This document shows, piece after piece, positions 19,724-29,786 of a DNA stretch of 64,000 nucleotides. The DNA is from Parastagonospora avenae f. sp. tritici 18332-5 (Eukaryota > Ascomycota > Dothideomycetes > Pleosporales > Phaeosphaeriaceae): NCBI GenBank assembly GCA_022559985.1, contig JAFJTR010000043.1, positions 1 to 64,000 of the forward strand, given 5' to 3'. Under the pieces are notes generated by a model, which ran no database searches, was not told where the DNA came from, and saw nothing but the letters and a program-made list of their open reading frames with translations. The first letter of the stretch is position 1. Every line of letters begins with the position of its first letter. The translations under genes were made by a program, and so were the position numbers.

Positions 19724-22405
19724 ATGGGAAAGGTCTCTTGTGCCATTGTGGCCCTTCTCTTGGGTACGCAAGTCGCCATCTCCACGCCGCTCCGCCCCAT
19801 GCTCTACAATAGTGCGATCACACCGCGAGCGACAAACGGAAGCGGCGTCCTCCTTGACACTTATATTGTCGAGTTTGCGGATGACAATGAGACGCCGTCG
19901 ACATTTTACGCGTCTCTGGCGGCCAGTGGAATCGAGACTGTGCCCCGAATGGACCTGAGCTTCCGCCTCTTCAAGGGCGTCTCATTCCAAGTCAAGGGCT
20001 CCAGCTCCAACTCGAGTGCGACCGACAGCTGGAACTTCATACGCCAGATGCGAGCGGACCCTTCCATCCGGAATATCTGGCCGTCCCGAGTCACAAGACA
20101 CTTGCGTGATGTAGGAGGTGCAGTGCCAGCACGAAACTCCCACGTCAAGCGACAAACCCAGGAGGAGCGCACCTTCTCACCGCATGTAATGACTCAGGTC
20201 GACAAGCTTCATGCCGAAGGCGTGACGGGAAAGGGCTTCCGCATCTCCATCATTGACAGCGGCATCGACTACACGCATCCAGCACTTGGCGGCTGCTTTG
20301 GCCCGGGCTGTCTTGTCGAAATTGGCTACGACTTCACGGGCGACAACTATGTGCCTGGAGATCCATCGAGGCCTCTGCGGCCCGACAATGACCCCATGGA
20401 TGACTGCGTCGGACATGGCACCCACGTTGCGGGGACCGCTGCTGCCCAGCTCGAGGGCAACAAGTATGGCTTCACCGGCTCTGCTCCTGGCGCAAAGCTG
20501 GGTGCATACCGCATGTGGGGATGCACATCGACGTCCACGACCGAGATTGAGCTAATGGCATTTGCTCGTGCTGTTGAAGACGGAGCTAGCATTATCTCGT
20601 ACTCGAACGGCGACGAGTCTGGCTGGGCGGGAGAGGCACGTGCTGTCATCATCTCCCGGATTGTCGACTCTGGTATCCCCGTTGTGGTTTCCGAAGGCAA
20701 CGACGGCGGTCAGGGCATCTTCTACGCCTCTACGCCTGCGACTGGCAACAGCATCACGGGCACAGGAGCAGTCTCGAATACGATGTTTCCTTCATTTCTC
20801 AACCAGGGCTCGTACAAGACTGGAAACTCCACCACCACCGATTTCGCCTTCTTGATGGGCACTCCGGCGTTCGCTGCCGACACCACGCTTCCGCTGTGGT
20901 CTGCGGTTGATGCAAATAATGCTTGCAACCCGCTGCCGGATGACACGCCAGACCTGAGCCAGCGCATTGTGCTTTTGGAGTTTTTAGACGCACGCGCCAC
21001 ACGATGCTATCCGCAGGATCAGGGTGCTAACATTGCGGCAAAGGGCGGCAAGTACATGATCTACTACACCAAGAGCAACTCGACGATGCGTGACGACGTC
21101 TTTGTTTACGCCGATGGCATTGTGGGTACGGCCAAGGCGGTACCATATGTTGTTGAGAAGTGGCTGTCGCTGCTCTCGGAGGGTAACACCGTCATAGTCA
21201 CGGTTCCTGCCAACTCTTCCCAGGAGCTTGTGGAGCTTGTGAACAACGAGAGTGGAGGATACGTCGCCGGCCAGTTGTCGAGTTGGGGACCCAGCTGGGA
21301 GCTTGACATGACCCCTCAAGTCGTTTCGCCTGGGGAAAATATCCTGAGCACTTATCCCACGGCCATCGGAACCTACCGCGTCATGACTGGCACGAGCATG
21401 GCGTCTCCGCTGGTTGCAGGCATTTACGCCATGCTCGGTGAAGTGTACGGCAAGCTGGAACCAAAGCGTCTGCGCCGAATTTTGACACACACCTCCAAGC
21501 CCCTGGGCTGGCACGACGGTACAAAAGCTCACCCTGAGATTCTCGCACCAGTAGCGCAACAGGGTGCTGGTATTGTACAAGCCTGGGAGGCCGCTCACAC
21601 AAAGATCGAGCTCGACGTCGACAGCCTTATGCTCAACGACACAGAACACTTTGCCGGCACCCACACCTTTGGCATTAAGAACACCGGCTCCGACGAGACA
21701 GTTCTCAAGATCGGCCACCGCAAGGCCGTGACCATGTACACCATGAACCCCTCATCCAACCCTCTCCGCACAGGCATGTTCCCCAACGCCATCGCCACCG
21801 AATACGCCTCCGTCTCCTTCTCCTCCGACAGCATAACTGTCCCCGCCGGTCAATCCGCCTTGCTAACCGTGACATTCACGCCGCCCGCCAACCTCAACGC
21901 CACCCTGCTGCCAGTGTACAGCGGCTTCATCTCCATCGGCGACAAGCTGCACGTGCCGTACCTGGGCGTCGCAGGCAGTATGCGCTCTACGCCCGTCTTC
22001 TCGCAGGACTCGGTCTACCTCGCCGACGGCTACACGCCTGCTGCTGCGAACAAGACGTGGACGATTCCTCGCCCGGATCCGAAGACCCCGCCGCTAACAG
22101 ACCGCGGCGACATGATGGCTACGCCAAACGTGTACGTGCGCCCGGTCGTCGGCACACGGATTATTCGCGCGGATGTTTTGCGTGGAGACGAGGTGCTCGG
22201 CGCGCTGGCGGGGTGGCCGCCGACATTTGTCGCGCGGTTTGAGCGGCGCGCGTGGATTAATGGGCTACTGTCGAATGGGCAGGTTATGGAGGAGGGCACG
22301 TATCGGTTGCGGGTGCAGGCGCTGAGGATTTTTGGGGACGAAAGCAGGAAGGAGGATTGGGATGTTGTTGAGACGGTGCCGTTTGGGATCAAATATAAAG
22401 CGTAG
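19724..22405 (+). CDS. Secreted subtilisin-like serine protease (S8) with C-terminal Fn3-like domain
   Basis: An 893-residue intronless gene. The signal peptide is residues 1-20. A propeptide inhibitor domain follows (YIVEFADD at about 43), then the S8 catalytic domain with Asp in IIDSGIDYTHP (about 178), His in GHGTHVAGT (about 230), the oxyanion Asn in VVVSEGNDGG and Ser in GTSMASPLVAG (about 555). A protease-associated-like insert separates the last two blocks (about 395-515). After the catalytic domain comes an Fn3-like domain (about 625-740), as in minor extracellular protease Vpr and fungal SUB-like enzymes. All triad residues are present, so it should be active. Several Asn-x-Ser/Thr sites fit secretion. 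It probably degrades host or substrate proteins, feeding peptides to transporters such as that at 37130. Confidence 0.92.
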   Translation: MGKVSCAIVALLLGTQVAISTPLRPMLYNSAITPRATNGSGVLLDTYIVEFADDNETPSTFYASLAASGIETVPRMDLSFRLFKGVSFQVKGSSSNSSATDSWNFIRQMRADPSIRNIWPSRVTRHLRDVGGAVPARNSHVKRQTQEERTFSPHVMTQVDKLHAEGVTGKGFRISIIDSGIDYTHPALGGCFGPGCLVEIGYDFTGDNYVPGDPSRPLRPDNDPMDDCVGHGTHVAGTAAAQLEGNKYGFTGSAPGAKLGAYRMWGCTSTSTTEIELMAFARAVEDGASIISYSNGDESGWAGEARAVIISRIVDSGIPVVVSEGNDGGQGIFYASTPATGNSITGTGAVSNTMFPSFLNQGSYKTGNSTTTDFAFLMGTPAFAADTTLPLWSAVDANNACNPLPDDTPDLSQRIVLLEFLDARATRCYPQDQGANIAAKGGKYMIYYTKSNSTMRDDVFVYADGIVGTAKAVPYVVEKWLSLLSEGNTVIVTVPANSSQELVELVNNESGGYVAGQLSSWGPSWELDMTPQVVSPGENILSTYPTAIGTYRVMTGTSMASPLVAGIYAMLGEVYGKLEPKRLRRILTHTSKPLGWHDGTKAHPEILAPVAQQGAGIVQAWEAAHTKIELDVDSLMLNDTEHFAGTHTFGIKNTGSDETVLKIGHRKAVTMYTMNPSSNPLRTGMFPNAIATEYASVSFSSDSITVPAGQSALLTVTFTPPANLNATLLPVYSGFISIGDKLHVPYLGVAGSMRSTPVFSQDSVYLADGYTPAAANKTWTIPRPDPKTPPLTDRGDMMATPNVYVRPVVGTRIIRADVLRGDEVLGALAGWPPTFVARFERRAWINGLLSNGQVMEEGTYRLRVQALRIFGDESRKEDWDVVETVPFGIKYKA

Positions 22406-22423
22406 TGCTATAGAGGAGTTGAA

Positions 22424-23797
22424 TTACCCAAAATGATATGCTAGGTTTCTTTCCTTGTCCGCAAATCTTTCCATGTCTTTTCCCGCCAGCCACATCGGGC
22501 GCTCGTACTCTTCTACCCTATTCAAGCCCCACTCCTCTCGTATATCGAAAAAGTATGGAAAATCGGGCACTTGATCGACGTGATTGGGATTGCCTTCGGA
22601 CCGCCATCGTTGGCGTAGTTTGCGGCACAGGCGAATGGTGTTGCCGAGGCGTGGGTTGAGAAAATGGCGATCCTCATGCTCGTGGAGGGGATGCAGTTTG
22701 GGTAGTATGATGACAACTTTGGCAGTGTGAGACAGTTGAGACAGAAGCGGATCGAGGAGAGAGCGCTCGTTCACAAGAGACCAGGTGCTAGTGGCGGTGT
22801 GGTCGAACCAGATGTGCAGCGTGCTCAGACATTTGGAACAATGGGGTACAGCAGATTTGGTGCCAGCACTGCGCTGTGAGAAGACTCTGGTCGGTTTCCA
22901 AAGACTAGAAGAAGTCTAATGGGAGTAGTAGGGTGATGCTCAAGTGCTTTATGCCATTCTGCAATACGCGTGGAGCCAGTATGTCGTGCTGTGTTGTCAG
23001 AAAAAGAAGACTGTCCCGATCAATAACATTAACAACGATCGCGCAAGACCAGACATCCATGACCTCAGCATACCTACACACATTAGCACTACTCAGTCAA
23101 AACCTCCATATAACTCACATCATCTTGCAAACAAGCAACAGAGCGCTATCCATAACACTCCCTCCAACTAACTCTTCACACATCCAATGCGGACCCCAAG
23201 CTGACCGTGCCCTTCGCGCCCATTCGTGTTCCGGGTAATTCTGTGAGAGGTCCCACACAGATGCAGGTGCTCGTTCGCGCCCGTTGTATGGCGTGGCGCC
23301 AGTGTCGCGTGGGAAGCTACTGCTCCTCTCATCGCGATCCGGATCTAGGCACTTCAATATGAGGAGTTGATTTTCGAAGACAGATGTGAATCTGACGAGA
23401 GAGAATCCATGAGAAGACGTCTTGTCGGATTTCGAGTGGGAGGCGGAGTAGGAAACTCTGGGGTTGGGACATGGTGACGCCAGGACGAGTTCGCGGGTGA
23501 ACGTGAACTGGATTCGCAAAGGGTCCGCATCGATCATCTCCAGCATCCTCTTTGCCTCTTCGAACAAGTTCTCATTTTTCTCTCAAGACATCTCGTGTTA
23601 CTGGGGATGCTCTGCTTGAACTCTTCGACTTCGGCTACCTTCGTATTGATTGACTTGAGGCTGGTACCGTGCGCGAGTGCGGTGGTGAGCATAGAGGGGT
23701 GGATGTCGTCTTCGTCGTCGTAGAGGCTTGAGTAAGGAGAAGAGGTGCGGGGGAACGCGTTTTGGAGCGGGCGGTGGTATGTAGTTGGGTCGGTCAT
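22424..23797 (-). pseudogene. F-box-like family member A, broken copy
   Basis: The minus strand carries, in order, a possible start exon (ATG at 23797), a frame with EHEWARRARSAWGPHWMCEE (about 23182-23234), an intron at 23074-23118 (GTGAGT...GTGTAG), YAEVMDVWS, and then STLHIWFDHT and TWSLVNERS plus a C-terminal block with CRKLRQRW. The family core W-A-R-R-x-x-S-x-W-G-P-H-W-x-C and IW-x-DHT...TW are shared with copies B (28290) and C (29787). Copy A has a TGA at 22825-22827, and an extra 2-base shift is needed just after it to regain the frame, so it appears dead. The N-terminus does not show the LPLELR motif and its link to the 23797 exon (possible intron near 23587-23645) is uncertain. Confidence 0.5.
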
Positions 23798-24634
23798 TTT
23801 GATTGAGAGTATGGTATGCTAGTTGAGAGAGATGTATCGGGTGGTAGAATCTTGAAATGCGACAAGTTGGAAATGTGGGCTGGAGAATCGAACTAGCAGC
23901 TTGGAGGGCACGAGATGAGTCGCGCAGATAATCTTTCAACTTGTGATTGATATCACGTGATCAATACCACGTGGTGAATGTCACGTGACCATGCCCTTCC
24001 CATCACCTGGGCAACTTTGAATTGCGATGACATTGAGTTCTATTGTCTCTTGGGATGACTTGCAAGGCTGGCCTGTCAGCATAAAATTATGATTGAATGT
24101 ACGTATTCAATTGATGACGCTTGTACTTAGCCATCACAATAGAGACGCGCATCAACCTCATTATCAACATACTGCACCTCATACTACGCCTCCGAACCAT
24201 AACACCCGCGATAAGAGGGGCTCGGGTTCTGGAAATGACATCGACGTCTGGCGCGTTTGGGGTTGAAGGAAATTGGGGGCGGGCGGCAGGGATGGGCCTG
24301 GCGGAGATTTGGTTCGCATAACGTTCAGTGTGTGAGTGCAGACCAGGCGGGACGGTTGCGGTGGACAGGTTGCAGGTGTTGGATCTGAACTCAATCCCAA
24401 TCTCTCATTCAACAAACAATTATCTCTGCGTGTTGTGGTGGTACAAGTGGCCATTGTTTACCGTGTGACGCGGTTTATTAGGACGCGGACGCGACGATCC
24501 CTCGCCCTCGCATTCTCGCCCATATCTGCACTCGCACTGCCATCTTGGGCCTGCACCGTGCATCACCGGCAGCGCTCCCTCTGCGCCCGCCGCAAACGAC
24601 TACCTTTCCCCCCAAGTTCACTCAGACATGCTCA
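23798..24634. other. Intergenic region with a CACGTG palindrome array
   Basis: It holds the tandem array at 23951-23992 and the presumed promoter and leader of KAR9 (pyrimidine-rich up to 24634). No gene is supported; the frame at 24179-24454 has no motif. Confidence 0.5.
23951..23992. promoter_or_regulatory. Three tandem 14-bp units, each with a CACGTG palindrome
   Basis: The units are TATCACGTGATCAA, TACCACGTGGTGAA and TGTCACGTGACCAT. The CACGTG cores start at 23954, 23968 and 23982, exactly 14 bp apart. In each unit the core sits in a perfect 10-bp palindrome (ATCACGTGAT, ACCACGTGGT, GTCACGTGAC), and the flanking bases differ between units in a way that keeps the palindrome. CACGTG is the site of bHLH factors such as Cbf1 and Pho4. 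The array lies about 640 bp before KAR9 and 150 bp from the copy-A relic. Confidence 0.6.
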
Positions 24635-27600
24635 ATGAGCGATCCGGAAGCGACGCTTTCCCAGCACGAGAGCAGCCCAGCGCCTGCCGCAAGTAACAGT
24701 GAAGCCAACGCCCACATTCTGCCACGTCCGCCATCGCTGCCAGCGAAGTCACCGCCAGACCGCCCGACATCAACCGCATCGGCGCCGCCAGCACTTCAGC
24801 TGTCGCCGCGCCCGCTGAAATACACGCCGCCCCATCTCGAGCGCGAAATCACCACCAAGCTCGCGAGAAATGTATCGCCGGGGCTGCTCGCGCGCATGAA
24901 GTTCCTGAACCAGGGCAACGACGCCAACAACAACAAAAAAGACCAGGACATTGGCCGCCTCGACGAAGACGAGATTCGAAGACTCGACGCTTTTCACAAG
25001 CGCCGCAGCCTCAACGTCGAGCGCCGCGGGACAGCCTGGAGCGGCATCGGGCCCCCGCCGCCGGGATACCTGCAGTCGACGTCGACATCCACGCCGCAGA
25101 CCCCCCAGGAGACGCCCCTCATCCCGCAGTCGACAGGTGAGAGCGTGCCGCCGCTAGCCATGGAGCCCGACACGGAGACGGAGAGCGACCACAGCAGCGT
25201 CGTCAGCACGAGCGACAAGCTGGCGCCGTCTGAGAGCGAGGCCGAGGGCGAAGTCATGGACATGCAAAAGTACCGCCTGCCGGATATCTCCAAGACGAAA
25301 ACGCTGAGCGTGCCGAGTGAGGTCACGAGTGAAGTGACGAGCGAAGAGCCGACGCGCCCTCCTACGCCTCCATCAAAAGACCCCCCGAAGGAGGTGCCCC
25401 AAGAGGTGGAAGAAGCACCCCCAGCACCACAGCAACCTGAACTCCCACCCCCCGAGTCACCCGACCTCCCCGACCCCTCGCCCTCTCCCCCCGCCGCCCC
25501 CGCCGAAGAGGTCTCCGTCCTCGACGACAATGGCATCGACATCGAGTCCTACTTCCAGCGCCGCCACTTCCCGCGCGCCAACTCTATCTACACCCTCTCC
25601 AAGGCCTCCTTCAGCAACCAGATCCAGCAGTTGACGTCGATGAAGCTGCCGCCCACGACCATCGCCTCGGAAATCACCTCCCTGCCCTCCTCGACGCTCG
25701 CCGGCCGCGCGCTGCACAAGGCCGCCAACGACATCCGCCTGTGGATGGCCAAGGCCGCCGACGTGCTCAGTGGACTCGATGCCGAGGATGACGTCGAGTG
25801 GGCGGCGGCTGCCGGAAGAGAAGGGCTGGCCGAGGTCGACGCTGCCGTCACGAAATTCGAAGGGCTCGTCACCGTCTACATTGGCGCGATTGAAGATCTT
25901 CAATCGCGCCCCGACATCTCCTCTCTCCCCGTCAAGGACCAGACGACGCTCATCACGCAGATGGAGGAGATTGTCAGCAAGTGGGCCCAGATCAAGCAGA
26001 CGCTTAAGGGCATCAAGAACCAGGTCGAGATTGCCATGGAGTGGGAGGAACTGTGGAACAACGTCCTCGGCGAGATTGGCGCCGAAGTCGAGAATCTCAG
26101 TCGCCTCGTCTTTGAGATGGAGGAGCGCCGCCACCGCGTCATCTCCGACTCTGTCGCCGAGTCTGCGGAGAAGTTTGACATTGCCGACCTCGAGACCGCC
26201 GTGGGACAGACAGCGCGCCCGCAGCCGAACGTGGTGAACAAGCGGTTTAGTATGCCGCCCCTGACCGTCGTGTCGCCCATCTCGCCCATTCCGCAGATTG
26301 AGCACGAGAACACGCGCCTGCTCGGACTGTTTGCAAAGCTGCAGCCCCTCCGTGCGTCACTTGACTTTCTGCCCATGCGGCTGGCGTCGTTCCAGTCTCG
26401 CTCCAGCAACATCTTCCCCTCAGCATGTGATGAACTGTCACGACGAAAAGAGCAGCTGGAAGAGCAGGAGAAGAAGCTCGAAGCGGATGCTGATGCGCTG
26501 CGGGAAGAGCTGGGCGAGGACAAGTGGGTGCACAGCTTCCGCCAGGCAGGAAGCAAGGCCGTGGCCATGTACGACTCGTGCATGAAGAGCGTGCAGCGCC
26601 TGACGGAGGCGATTGAGCAGCGCGACGAAGAGAACATCGAGAAGCGCATTGCCATGTACAAGGACAAGCGCGACCACTACCCGCCGTCGATGAAGCGCGT
26701 GCTGGAGCTGATTGACATTGAGATGAAGCACCGCTCGACGGTCAACGGCGAAATTTTGAGGATCCAGCAGGACGTGCGCCAGAAGTTTGTCGATCTTGAA
26801 AGTGTGATCAAGGACATGGATGCTATTCTGGACGACTTCACGGCGTCGCGCAAGCTGAGAGATTCAGTCTCGACTGTCCTTTCTGTCCGCACCGAGGCAT
26901 CCTCTACAGTCGACACGCCAAACAGCTCTCCAGCATCCAGCGTGGTTATGAGCCGCAAGGGTAGCGACACGGGTGCCATTCCGTATGCAGGAAAGAAGTC
27001 TCGCCAGTCGAGTGCGTCCACCTCAAAGCCGCCAGCTGTACGTGACAACCGCCGCTACTCCAGCCTGCCCATGAGCACACCCAAGGGTGCCCACATCTCG
27101 TCCCTCCCCTGGGACCGCTATGGAACTGCACCATCCCGCTCGATGATTGGCACGCCGACTCGCTCAGAGTCTCCCAGAACCGAGAGACCGGCCGTCAAGC
27201 CGCGCTGGAACTCGAGCGTTAACATGCGGGACACTGTCGTTGGCCACAACTTCAAGCCGCTGACCCTGACCACGCCTTCGCCGTACCGAAAGCCTCTCGA
27301 GCGACCGACGTCTTCGTTGAGGAGTCACTCTACCGCATCTAATCTCCCAGTCCGCAGCCCATTGAGCCGCTCAACTCTTTCGCCCGCACCGCAGATCCGC
27401 CCTGCATCCACCACACCCTCCCAGCAGAAGCGTCGCTCAACAGCCCTGTCTCCCGCTCCCACAACGCGACCCGCATCGACTACGCCCTCGCAGCAATCGA
27501 GACGCCCTCTGGCCAGCCCCATGCAGTCTCCCTCCACGCCCGGCAAGGGAAAGCTGCCCATGCGATCTACTCCTCGCTCTGCCACGCCCGCGTCTCAGCG

Positions 27601-27835
27601 CCAAGCATCCATCGCAGAGGAAGAGGACGACAATGCGGAAGAGCAGAGTCCGGCTGCCCGACGTGCCAATCGCCCTCCCAGCGTCATGAACCACCGTAGC
27701 AGCCTCATCAAGCCCCGCACTGGCTCAACGTCGAGCATGACGCCATCCACACCCGGCCGCAGTGCTAGCAGACTCGGAACCGCCGGCGCCAGTGGACGGC
27801 AGTCGAGCGCAGGAGACCGACCGGGCTGGAGATAG
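24635..27835 (+). CDS. KAR9: KAR9-family karyogamy / spindle-positioning protein
   Basis: A 1,066-residue single-exon protein read from the ATG at 24635 (MSDPEATLSQHE); the frame opens 90 bases earlier with TTG, which is unlikely to be used. The N-terminal 260 residues are disordered, Pro/Ser-rich and acidic. A conserved helical KAR9 domain follows (about residues 300-760), starting ESYFQRRHFPRANSIYTLSKASFSNQIQQL and including QMEEIVSKWAQIKQTLKGIKNQV and WEELWNNVL. The C-terminal 250 residues are basic and rich in Ser, Pro, Thr and Arg, with repeated TTPSQ-type segments near 27410-27500, fitting a microtubule- or EB1-binding tail. In yeast Kar9 links microtubule plus ends through Bim1 to the type V myosin Myo2 for nuclear orientation. 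Identification by the domain is firm. Confidence 0.88.
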   Translation: MSDPEATLSQHESSPAPAASNSEANAHILPRPPSLPAKSPPDRPTSTASAPPALQLSPRPLKYTPPHLEREITTKLARNVSPGLLARMKFLNQGNDANNNKKDQDIGRLDEDEIRRLDAFHKRRSLNVERRGTAWSGIGPPPPGYLQSTSTSTPQTPQETPLIPQSTGESVPPLAMEPDTETESDHSSVVSTSDKLAPSESEAEGEVMDMQKYRLPDISKTKTLSVPSEVTSEVTSEEPTRPPTPPSKDPPKEVPQEVEEAPPAPQQPELPPPESPDLPDPSPSPPAAPAEEVSVLDDNGIDIESYFQRRHFPRANSIYTLSKASFSNQIQQLTSMKLPPTTIASEITSLPSSTLAGRALHKAANDIRLWMAKAADVLSGLDAEDDVEWAAAAGREGLAEVDAAVTKFEGLVTVYIGAIEDLQSRPDISSLPVKDQTTLITQMEEIVSKWAQIKQTLKGIKNQVEIAMEWEELWNNVLGEIGAEVENLSRLVFEMEERRHRVISDSVAESAEKFDIADLETAVGQTARPQPNVVNKRFSMPPLTVVSPISPIPQIEHENTRLLGLFAKLQPLRASLDFLPMRLASFQSRSSNIFPSACDELSRRKEQLEEQEKKLEADADALREELGEDKWVHSFRQAGSKAVAMYDSCMKSVQRLTEAIEQRDEENIEKRIAMYKDKRDHYPPSMKRVLELIDIEMKHRSTVNGEILRIQQDVRQKFVDLESVIKDMDAILDDFTASRKLRDSVSTVLSVRTEASSTVDTPNSSPASSVVMSRKGSDTGAIPYAGKKSRQSSASTSKPPAVRDNRRYSSLPMSTPKGAHISSLPWDRYGTAPSRSMIGTPTRSESPRTERPAVKPRWNSSVNMRDTVVGHNFKPLTLTTPSPYRKPLERPTSSLRSHSTASNLPVRSPLSRSTLSPAPQIRPASTTPSQQKRRSTALSPAPTTRPASTTPSQQSRRPLASPMQSPSTPGKGKLPMRSTPRSATPASQRQASIAEEEDDNAEEQSPAARRANRPPSVMNHRSSLIKPRTGSTSSMTPSTPGRSASRLGTAGASGRQSSAGDRPGWR

Positions 27836-28289
27836 GTTCTCGACAAGCACGCTCATCTCTTGAATTGATTCTACGCTTCGTTTGGCTGGTCCGTCCCCCT
27901 CTTTCCTAATACGACATTTTAGTATCCTGATGGACGTGGTTTTGTGTTTACTCGGCGTTTTTATGGCTCGCGATATGGGGCAGAGAGAAGCATTCTATAC
28001 CCCAAAGTGTTTGTTTGTGCTTTTAAGATACAATTTGTGAAGTCAGTGGCGAGGAGGAAAGGAGGGGAAGGGAAGAGGGTGTATATGATAAGCGCGCATG
28101 TACGAAGATGAGGACGAAGGAAGTTACTCAAGTAGCAAGTATGTAGATAAGGTAGTCGAATTTGATAAAGACATCTCTTCTCCCAAAACTGATCGCTGCC
28201 GTTTCCTACTCAGTGCAATATGCAGGCAAAAGGCGCAGCGACGGCCACCTCCAGGCATCAAAATCTCGCACACGCATTCATCGTGACCG
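27836..28289. other. Intergenic region downstream of KAR9
   Basis: 3' flank of KAR9, AT-rich, with no motif recognised. The frame at 28098-28286 is short and has no similarity that I can see. Confidence 0.4.
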
Positions 28290-29346
28290 ACGAGCAATGC
28301 AACAGCTAAACACCCCCTTCTTCATGTCCCCCTCGAGCTCCGCCACCAGATTTACGCGTACATCCTCCCCGCGCAAATACATCTACGCTTGGAGGATGAT
28401 AAGCTTCTCATCTCACCACGCTACCAACCAGACCGCAATAAACGCAGCTCCAATTCCCTCTTGCGAACAGCTCTCTCTCGTTGGGCACGACGGATACGAG
28501 CGTGGCGTGTGTTCCAGTGGATTTACAAAGCGTGTGAGTGGGAGGATATGGGCAAGGAGGTTGGAGAGTAGGTGGGGGCCACATTGGGGATGTGAGGAAG
28601 GGAGGGATGATGGGATGGAGATGAAAACGGGGATGGCCAGAGTGTGTAAACAACTATGCGATGAAGTGTCGCAGTTTTGGGGGCAGATAGTAAGGGCGAA
28701 TGTTATGGATTTGCAGACGTTGGGAGAGCTGGTGTCGACGGAGAAAGCAGCGCGGCCGGGTGTGCTACCCCGGAGAGTTGGGGAGTTGGGCTTGACGCTG
28801 AGAATGCCGTTGGAGTTCTTCCGGGCTTTTGAACGGCAGGGGGAAGATGCGGGTGTTATGCGGCAAGTGCAACTCTGGAAGAAAATGCCTTTGACACTGG
28901 CGAATCTTCCGAATTTGAAAGCATTGCGTATCTGGCTCGATCATACGGACGCGCAGACATGGTCCATCGTCAACGAACGTGCGGTTCTCGCTCCCCTACT
29001 CGCACACCTCAGCACCACTTCTGCTGAGGTTTTGATCTTCCTCCCAATGTTGCACCCCATCTACTGATCCGCCTCTCGACATTTCCTCCCCACCTTCAAC
29101 CATCCCAATGCTAACGTCCAAATAATCCGCAAGCTCCGCCAACGATGGCGCGGAGAAGTAAACTGTCGAGGAGAGATGGATGAGGTTCACAGACTAGATT
29201 ACCAATTCACTGTCGATGTGTTTGACGGGTATATGACGCCGGGTGAAGCTGGAAAATGGGAGCGCGAGGCGTGGGCAGAGGGTATACATGTGGAGGAGAT
29301 GGCGAGGGAAATGATGGAGCCGAGTAATGTTCACTACAGCATCTAA
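28290..29346 (+). pseudogene. F-box-like family member B, broken copy
   Basis: One frame begins PLLHVPLELRHQIYAYIL...IHLRLEDD (about 28302-28400), the F-box-like opening of this fungal family, but there is no ATG after the preceding TGA. The family core W-A-R-R-L-E-S-R-W-G-P-H-W-G-C (28549-28593) is in a different frame, so a frameshift lies between about 28440 and 28540. The second frame continues through LRIWLDHT and TWSIVNER to an in-frame TGA at 29065-29067, after which the same frame resumes (RHFLPTF, IIRKLRQRWRGE) to a stop at 29344-29346. With a lost start, a frameshift and an internal stop it is most likely a pseudogene. Confidence 0.6.
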
Positions 29347-29786
29347 GCATCCAATCATTCTGGAGAAGGTCATGTATTCAGTCAATATCTCATTTTTCAC
29401 TATGCTGTAAATAGATAGCTGCCGGTTGGGGTCTGCCCAGATCCCAGAAAGGGTCGAGCTGCTGAGACGACTGCGCCCACACCAGTTAAGCCAAATCAGG
29501 TGCTTTAACAATCTAAGTTCCTCCTCGTTTCATAATGAAATCTGCTCACTTTCAAATTATTTGGCAGCACGCCCATCAGTGACCAGAATGCCCTGGTAGG
29601 AAGACGAAATTCTCCCGACACTAAGTGTAGCCGCCGGTGCTATGATACTTGCGGAGAACCTTAGAAGCGCTGAGCGATCAATTGGGGCTGTTCTTAGATT
29701 GAGTTTATAATAACAGTCAAAACCCCCACCAAACTAGTTTATGGCCCGCAGTCGTCGCTTTCGTCTTGTCTCCATTTTTAGCTTTA
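29347..29786. other. Intergenic region between family copies B and C
   Basis: No gene is supported. It is AT-rich, with short frames only on the minus strand (29194-29511) lacking motifs. Confidence 0.4.

Noticed and set aside
24545..24634. Extended KAR9 start from TTG
   Set aside because: TTG is not a normal start in fungi; the first ATG at 24635 gives a natural N-terminus. The same reasoning moved the REV7, HET and family-C starts.
25457..27846. Long minus-strand frames opposite KAR9 (for example 25457-26305)
   Set aside because: They are shadows of the GC-rich KAR9 codons, with no motif and no splice signals.
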